The notes under the pieces were generated by a model, which was not told the DNA's origin, searched no databases, and saw nothing but the letters and a program-made list of their open reading frames with translations. Below are positions 1 to 10,989 of a stretch of DNA of 64,000 nt, piece after piece. Positions within the stretch are counted from its first letter, which is position 1. Each line of letters begins with the position of its first letter. The stretch is from assembly GCA_002102555.1 (NCBI GenBank), contig MCFL01000017.1, positions 310,001 through 374,000 of the forward strand. The letters run 5' to 3'. This stretch comes from Catenaria anguillulae PL171 (lineage: Eukaryota > Blastocladiomycota > Blastocladiomycetes > Blastocladiales > Catenariaceae). A program made the position numbers and the translations under genes.

Positions 1-2015
1 CGTGCGTATGTCCTATTTGTGGAACGCTGGTCAAGGATAACTGGGTTCCGTCGCGATCAGGTGGATTGTACGTTGATGCATTAATTGTATCTTGTTTCAC
101 TCGTGTTCAATTTGACTCCATCCTTGGATGCCGCCATCTTTCGACTTGCTTGATGTGTGCGTGTCGCCTACACTCACCTTCATTTGTGTATTCGTTCATT
201 CCGAAACAGCCGCCGCCAGATCCGCACAGAGTCGCTCAAGGAACACTTGGGGATGCGCCACCATTTGCTTCGTCGAGTCAAGTGTCCGGTTCAAGACATT
301 TCTGGGTGCAACTGCAAGGGATACTGCAAAGCGTACGCTCGGCCCTTTCTCCCTAACAAATCATATGCCCCTCACCTGGCGACCAACTTGTCCTCACAAC
401 ATAACCAAATTGTTTCCCAATCCAAAGCCATCGTCTCCTCAACCACTTTTCAGACAACATTGGATGCCTCATGCACGTTGAACGCCTCCTTGCCGTTACA
501 AACCACGCATTGTCAGCCCAAGTGCTGTCCACCATGCAATGGGCGCTTGGGTCCGACTGGCCGCGTGCGTACGACGAGCTCGCCAATGCCGCCATTGTTG
601 CGACCGGCCGTGCCGCCGTGGTTGACGTTGCCGTGCAATTCGCAAAGTGCCGCGAGTTGGTTCTGTCGCGCGTGGCAAAGTCGCGCAAAGTGACGGTGAA
701 CGTGGTTGAGCAGGCAATTGAGGTGCATCGGCGTGAGCAGACGGCGGCAAGCATCGTTGGGGTGTGGAATGGCTCGGTGGCGCATGAGGAGGGTCAGCTT
801 GGGTCGGCAGCCATGCCTGAGGATTTATCGAGTGGTGCTTCTCCGTCGCTGCAGCAATTCCCACTTGAAGTTCCGTCGCGGACATCGACACTCGACTCGT
901 TGCTGGCGCCGCCTGCCCCGTCCAGCACGTCCGCATCGACGGCGGCCGCCCGCTCTCCAATGCTCGTCGTGACAAGCGCACCGTTGGCGCCAGCAATGGA
1001 TCTCATGTTTGACCAATTCCAGCTCCAACCCATGTCGCCGACCGCCTCGGATGGTGCAAGCAGTTGGTCGCAAGGAACCTCAGCCTCTGTATCCACCGCG
1101 TTGGCGCATCAGGATCACTCCATGGACTCGCACAAGCACCATGAAGCATTTCACGCCTCGCTGAACATGTACCCCGCCATGCAGTCGCAACAGCTTGAAT
1201 TTTTGTATCCACCAACGTCCAACAATAACTCACTCACGACTCCAATCGGCGTTGTGAATCCCATGGTCGCGCCCATCCCGCCACCTGGGTTTGTTCTTCC
1301 GACTGCCTTGGACACGCGTACTGCCCCACCGCACTCGGCACCTGCTCCCCACTCCAACCCACACACGCCCGTCCAATCGCCCATGCAAGCGCCCGCTCAG
1401 GCGCCCGCCATGCTCCAGGTGCCCGACTGGGTGCAAGCCCACATTCCCGCAAGCGTCAGCCCCGTCGCATCTCCCGCGGCTAGCCCAAGCGTATTTGCCA
1501 CCCAGTCGCCTGCCATGCTTGCCTCCTTTGCATCGCCGCACGCATCCACTACAGGACTCACCCCGCTCGTAGACCAGCATTTGCGATTTGCAACCACGTC
1601 ACCGGCGGGCTCGCCCAGCATGCTTGCATCCAATGTGCAGCATCCGGGATTGGGCATGTGCTCGCCGTCCTTGCTCGCGTCGCCCGCATTTCTCGGATCC
1701 TCCATGCTCGGCTTTGGCAGTGCCGGCATGTCACCGTGTGTGGGCATTTCTTCAGTGCGTCAACCAGCTCCCAGTCTTGGTCCGCAGCCCCAGCAGCAGC
1801 GCACGCGCATCATGCACTTTGTCCCGACACCCGACAACTTGCTGGTGGACGGCGTGTACATTGGCCCGGTTGGCCCGAGTGTTGCAGTGGCTTCGGCGGC
1901 GGCCGGCGGCAGCGCCGTCGCCGCTCTGGGCACATGGCCCGAGGCAGGAATCGCGTTTACGACTGTGGCCGATGCATTGGATATGCGGCACACGCGCGGG
2001 AACGGATACTCGTGA
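1..2015 (+). CDS. C2H2-like zinc-finger protein with long Pro/Ser/Ala-rich tail (5'-partial)
   Basis: The gene enters from the left edge. The exons that keep frame are <1-67, 210-332 and 428-2015 (introns 68-209 and 333-427), giving at least 591 residues and a stop at 2013-2015. The first exons encode a CPICG pair followed, after about 30 residues, by LKEHLGMRHH, so a long-loop C2H2 finger is likely; a second Cys cluster (GCNCKGYC) follows. Next comes a predicted helical stretch of about 110 residues, then roughly 400 residues rich in Pro, Ser, Ala and Gln with repeated SP-type spacing, which looks disordered. The layout resembles a transcription factor or other nucleic-acid-binding regulator, but I do not recognise the family. 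The second intron was chosen because its acceptor at 426-427 joins two clean coding frames; the more obvious CAG at 451-453 gives an immediate stop. Confidence 0.7.
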
Positions 2016-2740
2016 GATTTTTGTCAGATACCTTTGATTCATGTCCGGTCGTTTGTGTTTCTCTCACCCCTCTTGCTACCTCCACACTTGCACGACCCCC
2101 TGTGTGTTTTCCATTTTCCTTTTGCGTGATGGCCATTTCTCTTCAAACCCACACTTTCTTTGGTTCTTTGCCTCGCATTCACATTCCCTCATGCCTCGTT
2201 TCTGTTTTTGCGTTGCTTGTATTGCGTTTTCCTATTTGATACTTGATTGATTCCATTATTTCAATGGTCACCCCGCCTCAGCTCTCTTTCAATGTACCGG
2301 CGAGGGGGCACATCATCATATCGTGCTGCATGCCTTGGATTCGTCGCAGGCAAAGCAAAAAGAGAGAAAAAAAAACGTCCTGATCTAGTCGGATTCTGGA
2401 TTACATACTTACACATGCACATCCACAACCAACTCCACGGCACACGGCAAAATGACCATAGAGAGACAACCGAGACAGACAACGAAGAGGGGTAAGACGG
2501 GCAAACGCATTTGAGGGTAAGATGAGAGGGGAAAGAGCCGAGGGGGGGATGCAACTCGATCGATGGGAGGGAATGTGAAAGGTGCACTGCGGAGATGGGT
2601 AAGCAAAAAAAAGAAATCTCCAAAAACGGAAAAAGAATGAGTTATGTACAAAAATCGGGGGGTAAGATGGATAAATCGGCCGGGGGTTCGGGGAAGAGCA
2701 AAATCCACGAGCAACGGCACGAGCAAAAGACAACTGTCGC
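2016..2740. other. Convergent 3' intergenic region
   Basis: This stretch separates the 3' ends of two converging genes. The left half is pyrimidine-rich on the plus strand and the right half purine-rich, as expected for two 3' UTRs facing each other. I see no further gene here; the open frames lack family resemblance and start codon context. Confidence 0.6.
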
Positions 2741-4050
2741 CTACTCTTGTGGTGACGACGTCGAGTAGTGTTCCTTGAGATAGGGCAAAAGTGACGGATG
2801 GTATCGTTTGTACTTGCTACACAAGGAGCACACGCATAGGATACCCTGGATGAGCTGCTTGTCTCAGCGTGGCGTCGGCCGAGAGAAAACAAGAAAAGGA
2901 ATACATACTCATCCACCGACGGTTTCCCCTCCACCTCGACCCGCTCGCGATTCATGCGCGTCAACATGCCTGTGCACTTGTCGCACTTGAGCGTCTTTCT
3001 GCGCGGATCTATCAACCATTGGCATTTGGCGTGGCGCATTGTCTCGCGATACACTCGCGACGTCGGATAGTACACCAAATCACACCCGGAATGCATCCAC
3101 CCCGTGCCCGATGGCAAGTACCGCGGCATATCCGGATGCAGCTCGGTCAAGATGCCCGCACACGGTACGCGGCACAATACCGAGGCGATTTGGTCAATGG
3201 GCGATTGCCCCGCATCCAGCGGAAAGGCACGCGCGTACACTTGTGCAAGGACAATGGGCCGTGTGTTTGGGTGTTCCCATTGGACCAGAATGGACCGCGA
3301 CGGCGGCACGTTGGGAAAGTACGTGTGGCGAATGTCAAAGTACAGCACGTTCGGGAACCCGGCGTTTTCGCCCTTGATGATGAGCTCGTGGTGGTAGTAG
3401 GGCAGTGGGAGCTTTTGGACTTGAGCAATCAGGGTGTCCTTGACGTGGCGGAAAGGGTCGACCGCCGCCGTGTGCTGCACGTGCGTTGGGGGAGGCAACG
3501 TGGTGATGGGCGAGCCTGTTGGCGAAGGATATGGGCGAGATGGTGCTGAGGACGAGTAGGTAGGTGGCGAGTTTGGGACGGCGATAAAGTCTTGGGACGT
3601 GTCCATGGGCGCTGATGTTGTTGGCGAGGATGACAGTGACGGTGGCGAGTGATGAGGGTATGGCTTGTCACAGAGTAGCGGCGAGCGACGCGTCGAGGTT
3701 GGTGACGCGTTTGCGGTCGTTGCCGGCGTTGATACCGTCGATGATGACGAGGACCACGGCGGGCGCGGGCACAGTGTTGGGGGAGGGTAGAAAAAGGGGA
3801 CTTGGAAGCGCGCCGGTTGAGGGCAACTGGCACGTGGCGACCACTGGGACGACTCGAAGGACGACGCATTGGCTGGGTTACAGTATCCATTCTGGGCACT
3901 TGCAGCGTCAGCGTCCGAATCGTAGGAGTTAAGGTTGCTTCCCCGGTTGGAGCTAAGCCGGTGGTGCCCGGTGGTGCACGGCGGGACGGGCTGAGGGTAG
4001 TTTGCCGTCGAGTAGCCGGACGGGAACGGAACGGCGTGAGATTCAGACAT
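2741..4050 (-). CDS. Uncharacterised Ser/Pro-rich protein with C-terminal Cys pairs
   Basis: I place the start at 4048-4050; an open frame continues upstream to 4296 but has the character of a 5' leader. Exons are 4050-2905 and 2857-2741, giving 420 residues. About the first 230 residues are Ser/Pro/Thr-rich and probably disordered. A folded region follows, containing a Cys pair (CDKC) and, after the intron, CVCSLCSKY, so a four-Cys zinc site split by the intron is plausible. The usual donor GTATGT at 2908 would put the last exon in a frame with no recognisable end; the neighbouring GTATTC donor at 2904 joins to a compact exon with CxxC and a stop at 2741-2743. I do not recognise the family. 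Confidence 0.6.
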
Positions 4051-5876
4051 GGTATTGCCGATGGATGACGTGGTAATACAACGAAAAAGGTCTGGGCGTG
4101 CGCACACAAACACACACGCGGTACACAGGAAAAAACACACACAGAAATGGTGAGCTTTGTGCAATGGCCTGACAGACACACATGACGACAACCGGTCATG
4201 CTGACGCAGCCGGACGTACCGATGATCGGACGGGTTCAAGCAGAGAAAATGGTTCGTATTCGTTGGAGGCAGTGAGCAGCAGAAGACAAGGGTCAACTAG
4301 TCGAGCAAGGCAAGCGCTGCCACCAGAGGCCTTGAGGGCGGCCGTGTGTATGTATTTATGCCCGGTGAGCCGATTTCGTTTCGCAGGTTGCATTACCAAA
4401 TGCCTAAGCCCATCAAGATCGATTGATTGATCCTTGACGACGCAAGAACGAGGGAACCTAATCCAACAAAGTTGCCCTTCAATTTCAGATCGATTCTCAC
4501 CCCACTTGCGGGCGATTTCCGCTCCTGTGGTTCGCTTGATGCCTGCCGGTGGCCGATCGCAATTGCCATTCTCGCATGATGGTGCGGAACGCCTGAACAA
4601 TTCAACGTTTGTAAACTTTAACGGGCATACCGCTTGCGAACACGATCGTGTGCGGCGGCATCAGCGATCTGGGGCCTTGCTTTTCGTTTGTGTATCGAGT
4701 GTGTGTGGTGGTGGCGACGTCCAATAAAATGAGCAACATGCATCATGTTGCCACGAGCGAGAGACAAATCTTCACAAGTCAAGAGAGCCAAAAGCGGGCA
4801 GCCACTCGACTCATGCTTTTCGATCGATTCCCAACGCGTCCCTGTCCATATGCCAGACGCGTAAAGTTTGTCCAGATCGCTGGTACATTCTCCACTTTGA
4901 TCATCAATGATATCTCGGCCCTTGATGTCGTTCGATGTCCAGGTCGAGACCGCTGGACGGAACTGATGGGCAGAAAAGTCTCAAGCCATGAGCAGCGCAA
5001 TCCATCACAACATCTAGAACTAACCGGATAAGGGTGTCTGATTTGACCACGGGTCACGCCTGCCCCCTCGCCTATCCACTGACGGTGCTGTTGATCTGGA
5101 TTTGAAGTGGTGAGACATGAGACTTGTAAATATGCTTGAAGCCTTCTCTGTTTCTCTTCTCCGCCAAAAGGCTTCTTGAGACAAGTATGCGTGCTGACGT
5201 CGCCCGCATTCGCGATCAATTAATGATGCCCCTCATTGAAATTTGCCAGAACGCCTCTCCCTCTCCCCCCAACATAAATGATGCTTGACAAATGAACTTG
5301 CGACAGACCCAGCTTTAACGTTGCCAAGCGAACCTTGTGCGCTTCTCTGCTTTGTCCATAGCCAGTGACGCTCAAATTGGGCACGTACCTGCAGCTGCAA
5401 GAGGCGGGTGTGGCGGTCCCGCATGAACCCAATTCTTCGAATTATCATGTACGAGCGAGGTCGCAATTAACCGCATGATTGGGATATCTTGTCCCGCGCG
5501 CACCTCAAGTGCATTTTGTCCACGCTATCATATCGCCACCCGTAAGTTTTGACACAGGCACGCTTCAGAGTTTCCCCTCCCCCAAGTCACACGCCACAGT
5601 CGGTTGAGTTAGAAAGTCTGTGGTCCGACCGACAACATCGGCGCTTTGTTTCGCACAATGGATGCGGAACAACAGGTCATTGTTGTGGAACCTCTTGGAC
5701 GACCCGGTCCACAAATCCATGGGTGCCGGGGCGTTGTGCAAGGTACAAGAAATCATGAATGCATGCAACAAAACACGACAAGGATGTACAGTTGGAAACG
5801 CGGCGAGAGGAGGTATGGTACACAGGAAAAGAAAACGACCCGACAAGACACACGCAGGAATCAGCCAGCAACCTCA
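4051..5876. other. Long intergenic region upstream of the Ser/Pro-rich gene
   Basis: About 1.8 kb with no gene I can support. It should hold the 5' UTR and promoter of the minus-strand gene starting at 4050 and the 3' UTR of the one ending at 5877. Bases around 4100-4150 are CA-rich. Short open frames on both strands are unrelated in sequence and show no domain. Confidence 0.5.
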
Positions 5877-6700
5877 CTACTCGACCGGCCTCGACTTTTC
5901 GTCGCTGACGTGGCGGGGTGCTTCTCCATGATACGCCGGCGGCAACTCACCCTCGTCAACGTCAGCCGCCGAACCATTTGTCGCACGCGTCGCTGCATGC
6001 GGGTCCGCCGGCGCCGGCGCATGAATCGGCGGTGAGGGTCCGGCCGGGGCCGCTCCGGGATACAAGGGCAACGGCTCTTCGGCAGGGATCACCGTGGGCG
6101 CGTGAAGCGTCACGTCGGGTAACCCGCGTTGCATGATGGTGGCGAGCTGCGAGTACATTTCGAACGCGCCGCCCTTGTCGAAGAAGAACTTGACCGAGGC
6201 GGGCATGGGCAGGCCGCCATTAGGGACCTGAGTGGGGAGTGTGGCGTGTCAGCAAGTCCAGCCACGACGCATGAACATGGACGAACAATTCAAGTGGGGC
6301 ATACCGGAACAGCGGTCAGCTCAACGTAATTGGTGCCAAACCACGGCTGGTTTATCTTTGGGTCCTGAATGTTCCGCAGGGGTACCGACAGCGACTGGAA
6401 CGACGTGAATGCCGCAGGCGGTGGAGTGCTGGCCGACGACGACGAGGCACTGGCGGCGGTCGATGCGGACGCAAGCTGGTTGGCGGCGTGCTCGAGGTAG
6501 GCGGCGGAAAAGTAGACGACGCGGTGCGACGTGAGGACGACCTGGCCGCGCTTGACGTAGTAGCTTGCGCCGGCGCCTGGGTAGCCGTTGCCGCACTCGA
6601 GCTCGAGGCGCACGTCTTCAAAGGAGGAGAAGAGCTTTTCGTTGGGCAGCGGGAGCGGGCCCGAAGCGTCGGCGTTGAGGATGGTCCAGTTGAGTGCCAT
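5877..6700 (-). CDS. WBP2-like GRAM-domain protein with PY motif
   Basis: Exons 6700-6305 and 6227-5877 give 248 residues. The N-terminal half matches the GRAM-type domain of WW-domain-binding protein 2: it opens with MALN, as WBP2 does, has VVLTSHRVVYFS in the position of the membrane-binding strand, and KINQPWFGTNYVEL where WBP2 has its conserved QPxFGxNY segment. A Ser/Ala-rich insertion sits in the middle. The tail is Pro-rich and carries LPPAYHG, a PPxY motif that binds WW domains such as those of Nedd4/Rsp5 ligases, plus a weaker LPLYPG. In animals WBP2 is a WW-domain adaptor and transcriptional coactivator; here a Rsp5 adaptor role is inference. The start at 6700 is preferred to an in-frame ATG five codons upstream because of the MALN match. 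The intron (6304-6228) is GTATGC..CAG, phase 0. Confidence 0.82.
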
Positions 6701-7246
6701 GGTTGGTTGCTTCAAGTAGAAGGTACTAAATACTGTTGATTTTATTCATTCATTCATTTCATGTTAATACAAGGCATTGATTGACGGACGAGTATATGTA
6801 TTGCCAAAGTGTACACATCACATGCCAAGACTTCCAACCAAACGATCGATCCAGAACACCCTTCTCGAACAATCGATTCTTCTTCTGCTTCTGCGTCATC
6901 AACCCAAGTCCGGTTCATGTCCAACACCTTCTCCCTCAACAACTTGTGACATGGACCACAACAAAAAAACGAAATACATTGAAATCCATAGGCAAAGTTG
7001 CTCTGAGTGCATCCGACCACCCAGCAAACATTCCGAATTCAACAAAAGCACTCGTCCCAAGTCTACTCACAGGGACCCAAGAAGCAAAAACAAACAACAA
7101 GACTGAGAAATCACGGAAATGACGGAGAAAAAAAAACACCAAATGACACAACAAACGTGCGACAGCAAGCATTTCACACAACCACTGGGACTCGCGCGCG
7201 CGAAAAACAACAAAACATTGTCCTGTGCCATCCATCCACCGTTACT
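6701..7246. other. Intergenic region between WBP2-like and Cys-repeat genes
   Basis: AT-richer than its neighbours, with a short ATTC/TTCA run near 6735-6762. It should carry the promoter of the WBP2-like gene and the 3' UTR of the cysteine-repeat gene. I see no gene in it. Confidence 0.5.
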
Positions 7247-9664
7247 TTAGCAGCACCCAGCACCGCCCGTCGAGCAGCAGCCGGTAGCGGCACCACACTG
7301 GCACACGACACACGAGCAGTTGCGGCCCGCGCGACAACCAGCCGACACGCCCGAACAGCGGCACACGGCACAAGTGCAGTTGCGGCCAGCACGGCATCCG
7401 GCCGAGGGCGCAGGGCAGCACGACGACGACGAGCAGCATGCAGATTGGGCACCGCAGCGGCAGTTGGGTCCACACGTGCACGCATTACCGGCCTTGCAGC
7501 CAGCACGCGACGAGCAGCATGCAGATTGGGCACCGCAGCGGCACGAGGGGCCACAAGTGCAGTTGGAACCGGCCTGGCAACCCGAGGACTTGGCCGAGCA
7601 GCACGACGACACGGATGTCGAGCAGCACAACGCCGTCGAACCGCAGCGGCAGTTGGCGCCGCAAGTGCAGTTGTTACCTGCCCTGCAACCCGCCGCCTTG
7701 ACCGAGCAGCACGACGACGACGCGGCCGAGCAGCAACTCGCAGCGCTGCACCTGCACGACACACCGCACGTGCACGAGTTACCCGCGCGACACCCACCTT
7801 GACGACGGCCAGCACCCGCACAGCCACAGCGGTTGTTGGCGGGCGTACACGCGCAATTACCGCCGCAGCACGTTGACTTGGTTCCTTGGCATCCACACCT
7901 GTCGTTTGCCGCAGTGCAATTGCACATGCCACCGCAGCAATCCGCAGACACAGCCTTGGTCTTCTTCATGCAGCCGGGTGCGCCAGGGCACGGGCATCCG
8001 TGCGCGGCAACGGCGGCCTTGCCCGCGCATCCACAGCGGTTGTTGGCGGGCGTGCACACACACTGTCCGCCGCAGCACGTCGAGTTGGTGGCCTTGCTCG
8101 CGCCCTGGCAGCCGCACTGGTCGTTGGCAGACGAGCAACGGCAGTTGCCACCGCAGCAGTCCGCAGACACTTGGCGGGCACAGCCGCACCGGTTGTTGGT
8201 GGGCGTGCATTGGCAGTTGCCGCCGCAGCACGTGGACTTGGCTTTGGTGCCTTGGCAGCCGCACCGGTCGTTGGTGGGCGAGCAGCGGCAGTTCCCGCCG
8301 CAGCAATCCGACGAGACGGAACGGGCGCAGCCGCACTTGTTGTTGGTTGCGGTGCAGTTGCAGTTGCCGCCGCAGCAAGTCGACTTTGTCTTGGTACCCT
8401 GGCAGCCGCAGCGGTCGTTAGTAGCCGAGCAGGTGCAGTTGCCGCCGCAGCAGTCGGCAGAGACGGGGCGGTGGCGGGCCGAGGCACAACCGCAGCGATC
8501 GTTGGCGGGCGTGCATTGGCAGTTTCCACCGCAGCAGGTCGACTTGGCCCGAGTGCCCTGGCAACCGCAACGGTCATTGGAGAAAGTGCAGCGGCAGTTG
8601 CCGCCACAGCAATCGGCCGAAACTTGACGACGAGTCGAGGCGCAACCGCACTTGTCGTTACCAGCAGAACACTGGCAATCGCCGCCGCAGCATCCGGTCG
8701 ACTTGGCAGCGCCGGCACACCCACACTTGTTGTTGGACGTTGTGCACACGCAATTGCCCCCGCAGCAATCCTTGGCCGTCACGGCCGATCCCGAGCACCC
8801 GCACGACGAGACAGACGAGGTCGAGCACTTGCAGTCGCCACCGCAGCACGTCTTTGTTCCCTTGCACCCGCACTTGTCTGCTTGCTTGGTACACTTGCAC
8901 TGGCCGCCGCAGCACGTCTTTGTGCACGAGCAATCGTTGGCCTTGCCCGCGCACGAGCAGCAAGTACATTTGCCGGCGGGACACGTGCACTTTGACGAGC
9001 CCGAGTTACCGCCGCACGAGCAGCACGAGCACGACGACGACGACGACGACTTGGTGCACTTACAGTTACCCTTGCCGGAGCACGAGCAGCAGGTACATTG
9101 GCCGGCGGGGCACGTGCACTTGTTGGATCCGGCGTTGCCGCCGCACGCGCAGCACGAGCACTTGTTGCCGTTGCCCAAAGTGGAAGTCGACTTGTCGGCA
9201 GAGCAGCACGACGAGTTGCGAGCAGTCGAAGTGGCAGACGTTGAATCCTGGGTATCGACGCCACCGCAGCACGATCCCTTGGCCTTGGTTTTGCCCTTGT
9301 CGGGCAAGGCGCTCGCCGCGCCAGCCGACGACGTGCCGACCTTTGCCTCAATCTCTTGAATCGAGCGCAACAGAATGCCGATGCGGTACTCGTTCTTTGC
9401 GACGCGTTGCTTGAGCTCTGCATTTTCCTCGGCAAGCGAGTCGAGCGTGGCGCCCGATGCCGATGCCGATTGCGACTGCAAGTCGGCAATGATCGAGCGC
9501 AGGTGCGCGACTTGCGAGTGGAGGCCAGCGAGGGTTGCCGTGTCGTCCGAGGACGAAGACGAGGACGAGGCCGCGGCCGGAGCGGGCTGCCGCGTGGGTG
9601 AGGGCGTACGCTTGCCCTGGGAGTTGTTGTTATTGTTGTTGTCTTGGGGTTTCGGGGGCGACAT
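7247..9664 (-). CDS. Giant metallothionein-like cysteine-repeat protein
   Basis: A single open frame of 805 residues from the ATG at 9662-9664; an in-frame ATG at 9769 would add 35 residues. The first ~60 residues are polar and disordered (Asn and Ser runs). Then comes a heptad-like helix (LHSQVAHLRSII and EENAELKQRVAKNEYRI), probably a coiled coil. The remaining ~650 residues are about one-third Cys with almost no bulky hydrophobics. Three zones follow in order: two KCTCPAG(Q/K)CTCCSC units; fourteen modules of the form CCGGxCxC-x6-CGC, six Cys each; and six C-terminal units starting GC(R/K/Q)AG and continuing TCG or similar. This pattern is that of metallothioneins, which chelate Cu(I), Zn or Cd through Cys clusters, but it is far longer than usual family members. 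There is no signal peptide or membrane segment, so a cytosolic metal store is the best inference. The absence of introns is unusual for this window. Confidence 0.8.
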   Translation of the reverse strand: MSPPKPQDNNNNNNSQGKRTPSPTRQPAPAAASSSSSSSDDTATLAGLHSQVAHLRSIIADLQSQSASASGATLDSLAEENAELKQRVAKNEYRIGILLRSIQEIEAKVGTSSAGAASALPDKGKTKAKGSCCGGVDTQDSTSATSTARNSSCCSADKSTSTLGNGNKCSCCACGGNAGSNKCTCPAGQCTCCSCSGKGNCKCTKSSSSSSCSCCSCGGNSGSSKCTCPAGKCTCCSCAGKANDCSCTKTCCGGQCKCTKQADKCGCKGTKTCCGGDCKCSTSSVSSCGCSGSAVTAKDCCGGNCVCTTSNNKCGCAGAAKSTGCCGGDCQCSAGNDKCGCASTRRQVSADCCGGNCRCTFSNDRCGCQGTRAKSTCCGGNCQCTPANDRCGCASARHRPVSADCCGGNCTCSATNDRCGCQGTKTKSTCCGGNCNCTATNNKCGCARSVSSDCCGGNCRCSPTNDRCGCQGTKAKSTCCGGNCQCTPTNNRCGCARQVSADCCGGNCRCSSANDQCGCQGASKATNSTCCGGQCVCTPANNRCGCAGKAAVAAHGCPCPGAPGCMKKTKAVSADCCGGMCNCTAANDRCGCQGTKSTCCGGNCACTPANNRCGCAGAGRRQGGCRAGNSCTCGVSCRCSAASCCSAASSSCCSVKAAGCRAGNNCTCGANCRCGSTALCCSTSVSSCCSAKSSGCQAGSNCTCGPSCRCGAQSACCSSRAGCKAGNACTCGPNCRCGAQSACCSSSSCCPAPSAGCRAGRNCTCAVCRCSGVSAGCRAGRNCSCVVCQCGAATGCCSTGGAGCC
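7812..8922 (-). repeat. Fourteen CCGG-type six-Cys modules, ten in two-module alternation
   Basis: Within the cysteine-repeat gene the unit CCGGxCxC-x6-CGC occurs fourteen times. From the fifth unit on, two kinds alternate strictly: one preceded by Asp (DCCGG, mostly ending NDRCGCQG) and one preceded by Thr (TCCGG, mostly ending NNRCGCA). This is a higher-order repeat of about 40 residues, consistent with growth by duplication of a pair. One insertion rich in Cys, Gly and Pro interrupts the alternation before the last pair. Confidence 0.85.
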
Positions 9665-10989
9665 GGTGGAAGTGGAAGCTATGGAAAATCTGGAGGCGAC
9701 AAGAAAGCCGGGCGGGATCGGAATCAGGTTGAAGAGGTCGGCAAGATCGGGAGAGGGCGGGTCAGTCATTGCTATGTACTTGACGGTATAAGTTGGCGGG
9801 GTATGTATGAGATGAGATCAATAGCGTATGACGTGAACGAGGCATCATCAGAGACAGAGCCAGAGACAGAGCGAGAGCCACAGTCAGAGCCGGAGACGCG
9901 GCATGCACGGAGCGGGCACCCAGCGGCCAAGATGACTGCTCGAGTATGAGGAAGATCATTGGGACAGCGGCAAGGAGGAATCAGCAGTCAGACTCGGAGA
10001 GGGACGGACCGTTTGGCGTATGATGAGATTGTGTTATTGTAGTGACTGACTATCGATGATGTATCCTCAAGCCAGAGCCGTCAGGCGGGCGCAGGATGGT
10101 ATTTGTACTGACCAACAAGAAATGCCTCACTTTGGCCGCTTCGCTGCGGTATTTTGTGGAGGTTGAGGTATTTTCCTGCTTTCTACATTTCGACACCAGG
10201 CTGAGGGCACAGTTGAACCGCCACATGTGTACGTCGACGGAAGCAGAGGGATTTTTAACACCAGCCACGTCTTGGGTTGAGGACCTGTCTGGTCATTGCG
10301 AACGCGTCGCCTGTCGCCATCCAGATCAACCGACCAACGTTTGGCGTGCCTTCTGTGCCACGTTGGGAGGTTTCCACGTCCATGTCTTTCCTAAATGAAT
10401 AAAAAAATACTACCGCTGAGCTTGACGGCTAATCAAGTTTGGCGTGCCGTCGCCGGGATTGATGTCTTGGTCTAGGGATGATCAAAGCTGTTGTTCACTT
10501 ATCCAATTTCTTCCCGCCGGCACATGTGCCAAAAGGGAACAAAAAAAATAGCCGTCGCTGCATATGCACAGGCAGCACCCAGGTCCAGTCAACAAGTCCT
10601 TGCAAGAAGTCTGAAATTTGTCCGAAAACGTTGTATTGCTCACTGAATTTTTTCGGTATGAGGGAACCGGAGGCGCGCCACACCACGAGGAGCGTGAGGA
10701 GCGTGAGGAGCGTGAGGAGGAGGGACGGGGTGCATGGGGAATGAATCCAGGGTACATATCAACCATCACCCATGTTCGCATCAAACCGCGATTCAACTTT
10801 GTAGTCCGAGATGATCCATACTCGGCCCACGATACGTTTTCATGTGAACATGCCGGCAATCTCACGTATTTGCTTCCTTCAGATCCGATCAGCAATACTT
10901 GATGCAATTGATCATTTGATTCGCTTATGCATTTAGCTGGCCTACTCGTGGCAGACCAGACTCGAGTGCCGTTGTTGCAATGATCAATA
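9665..10989. promoter_or_regulatory. Divergent promoter region between Cys-repeat gene and TmcB-like gene A
   Basis: The two flanking genes are transcribed away from each other, so both promoters should lie here. Around 9848-9900 the plus strand is a run of AGAGCC/AGAGAC-like units. A nine-base tandem repeat lies at 10687-10722. I see no supportable gene; short open frames are not family-like. Confidence 0.45.
10687..10722 (+). repeat. Nine-base tandem repeat GAGGAGCGT
   Basis: Three exact copies (10687-10713) followed by a degenerate GAGGAGGAG copy. Non-coding, in the divergent promoter region. Confidence 0.9.

Noticed and set aside
4051-4296. N-terminal extension of the Ser/Pro-rich protein to an ATG at 4296
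   Set aside because: The extension is Cys/Phe-rich leader-like sequence unlike the rest; the ATG at 4050 has better context.
7833-9359. Long plus-strand open frames across the cysteine-repeat gene
   Set aside because: They are reverse-complement readings of the Cys/Gly repeats, giving His/Pro/Gln- or Ala/Arg-rich repeats in register with the real modules. The minus-strand frame has a coherent coiled-coil start and stop.
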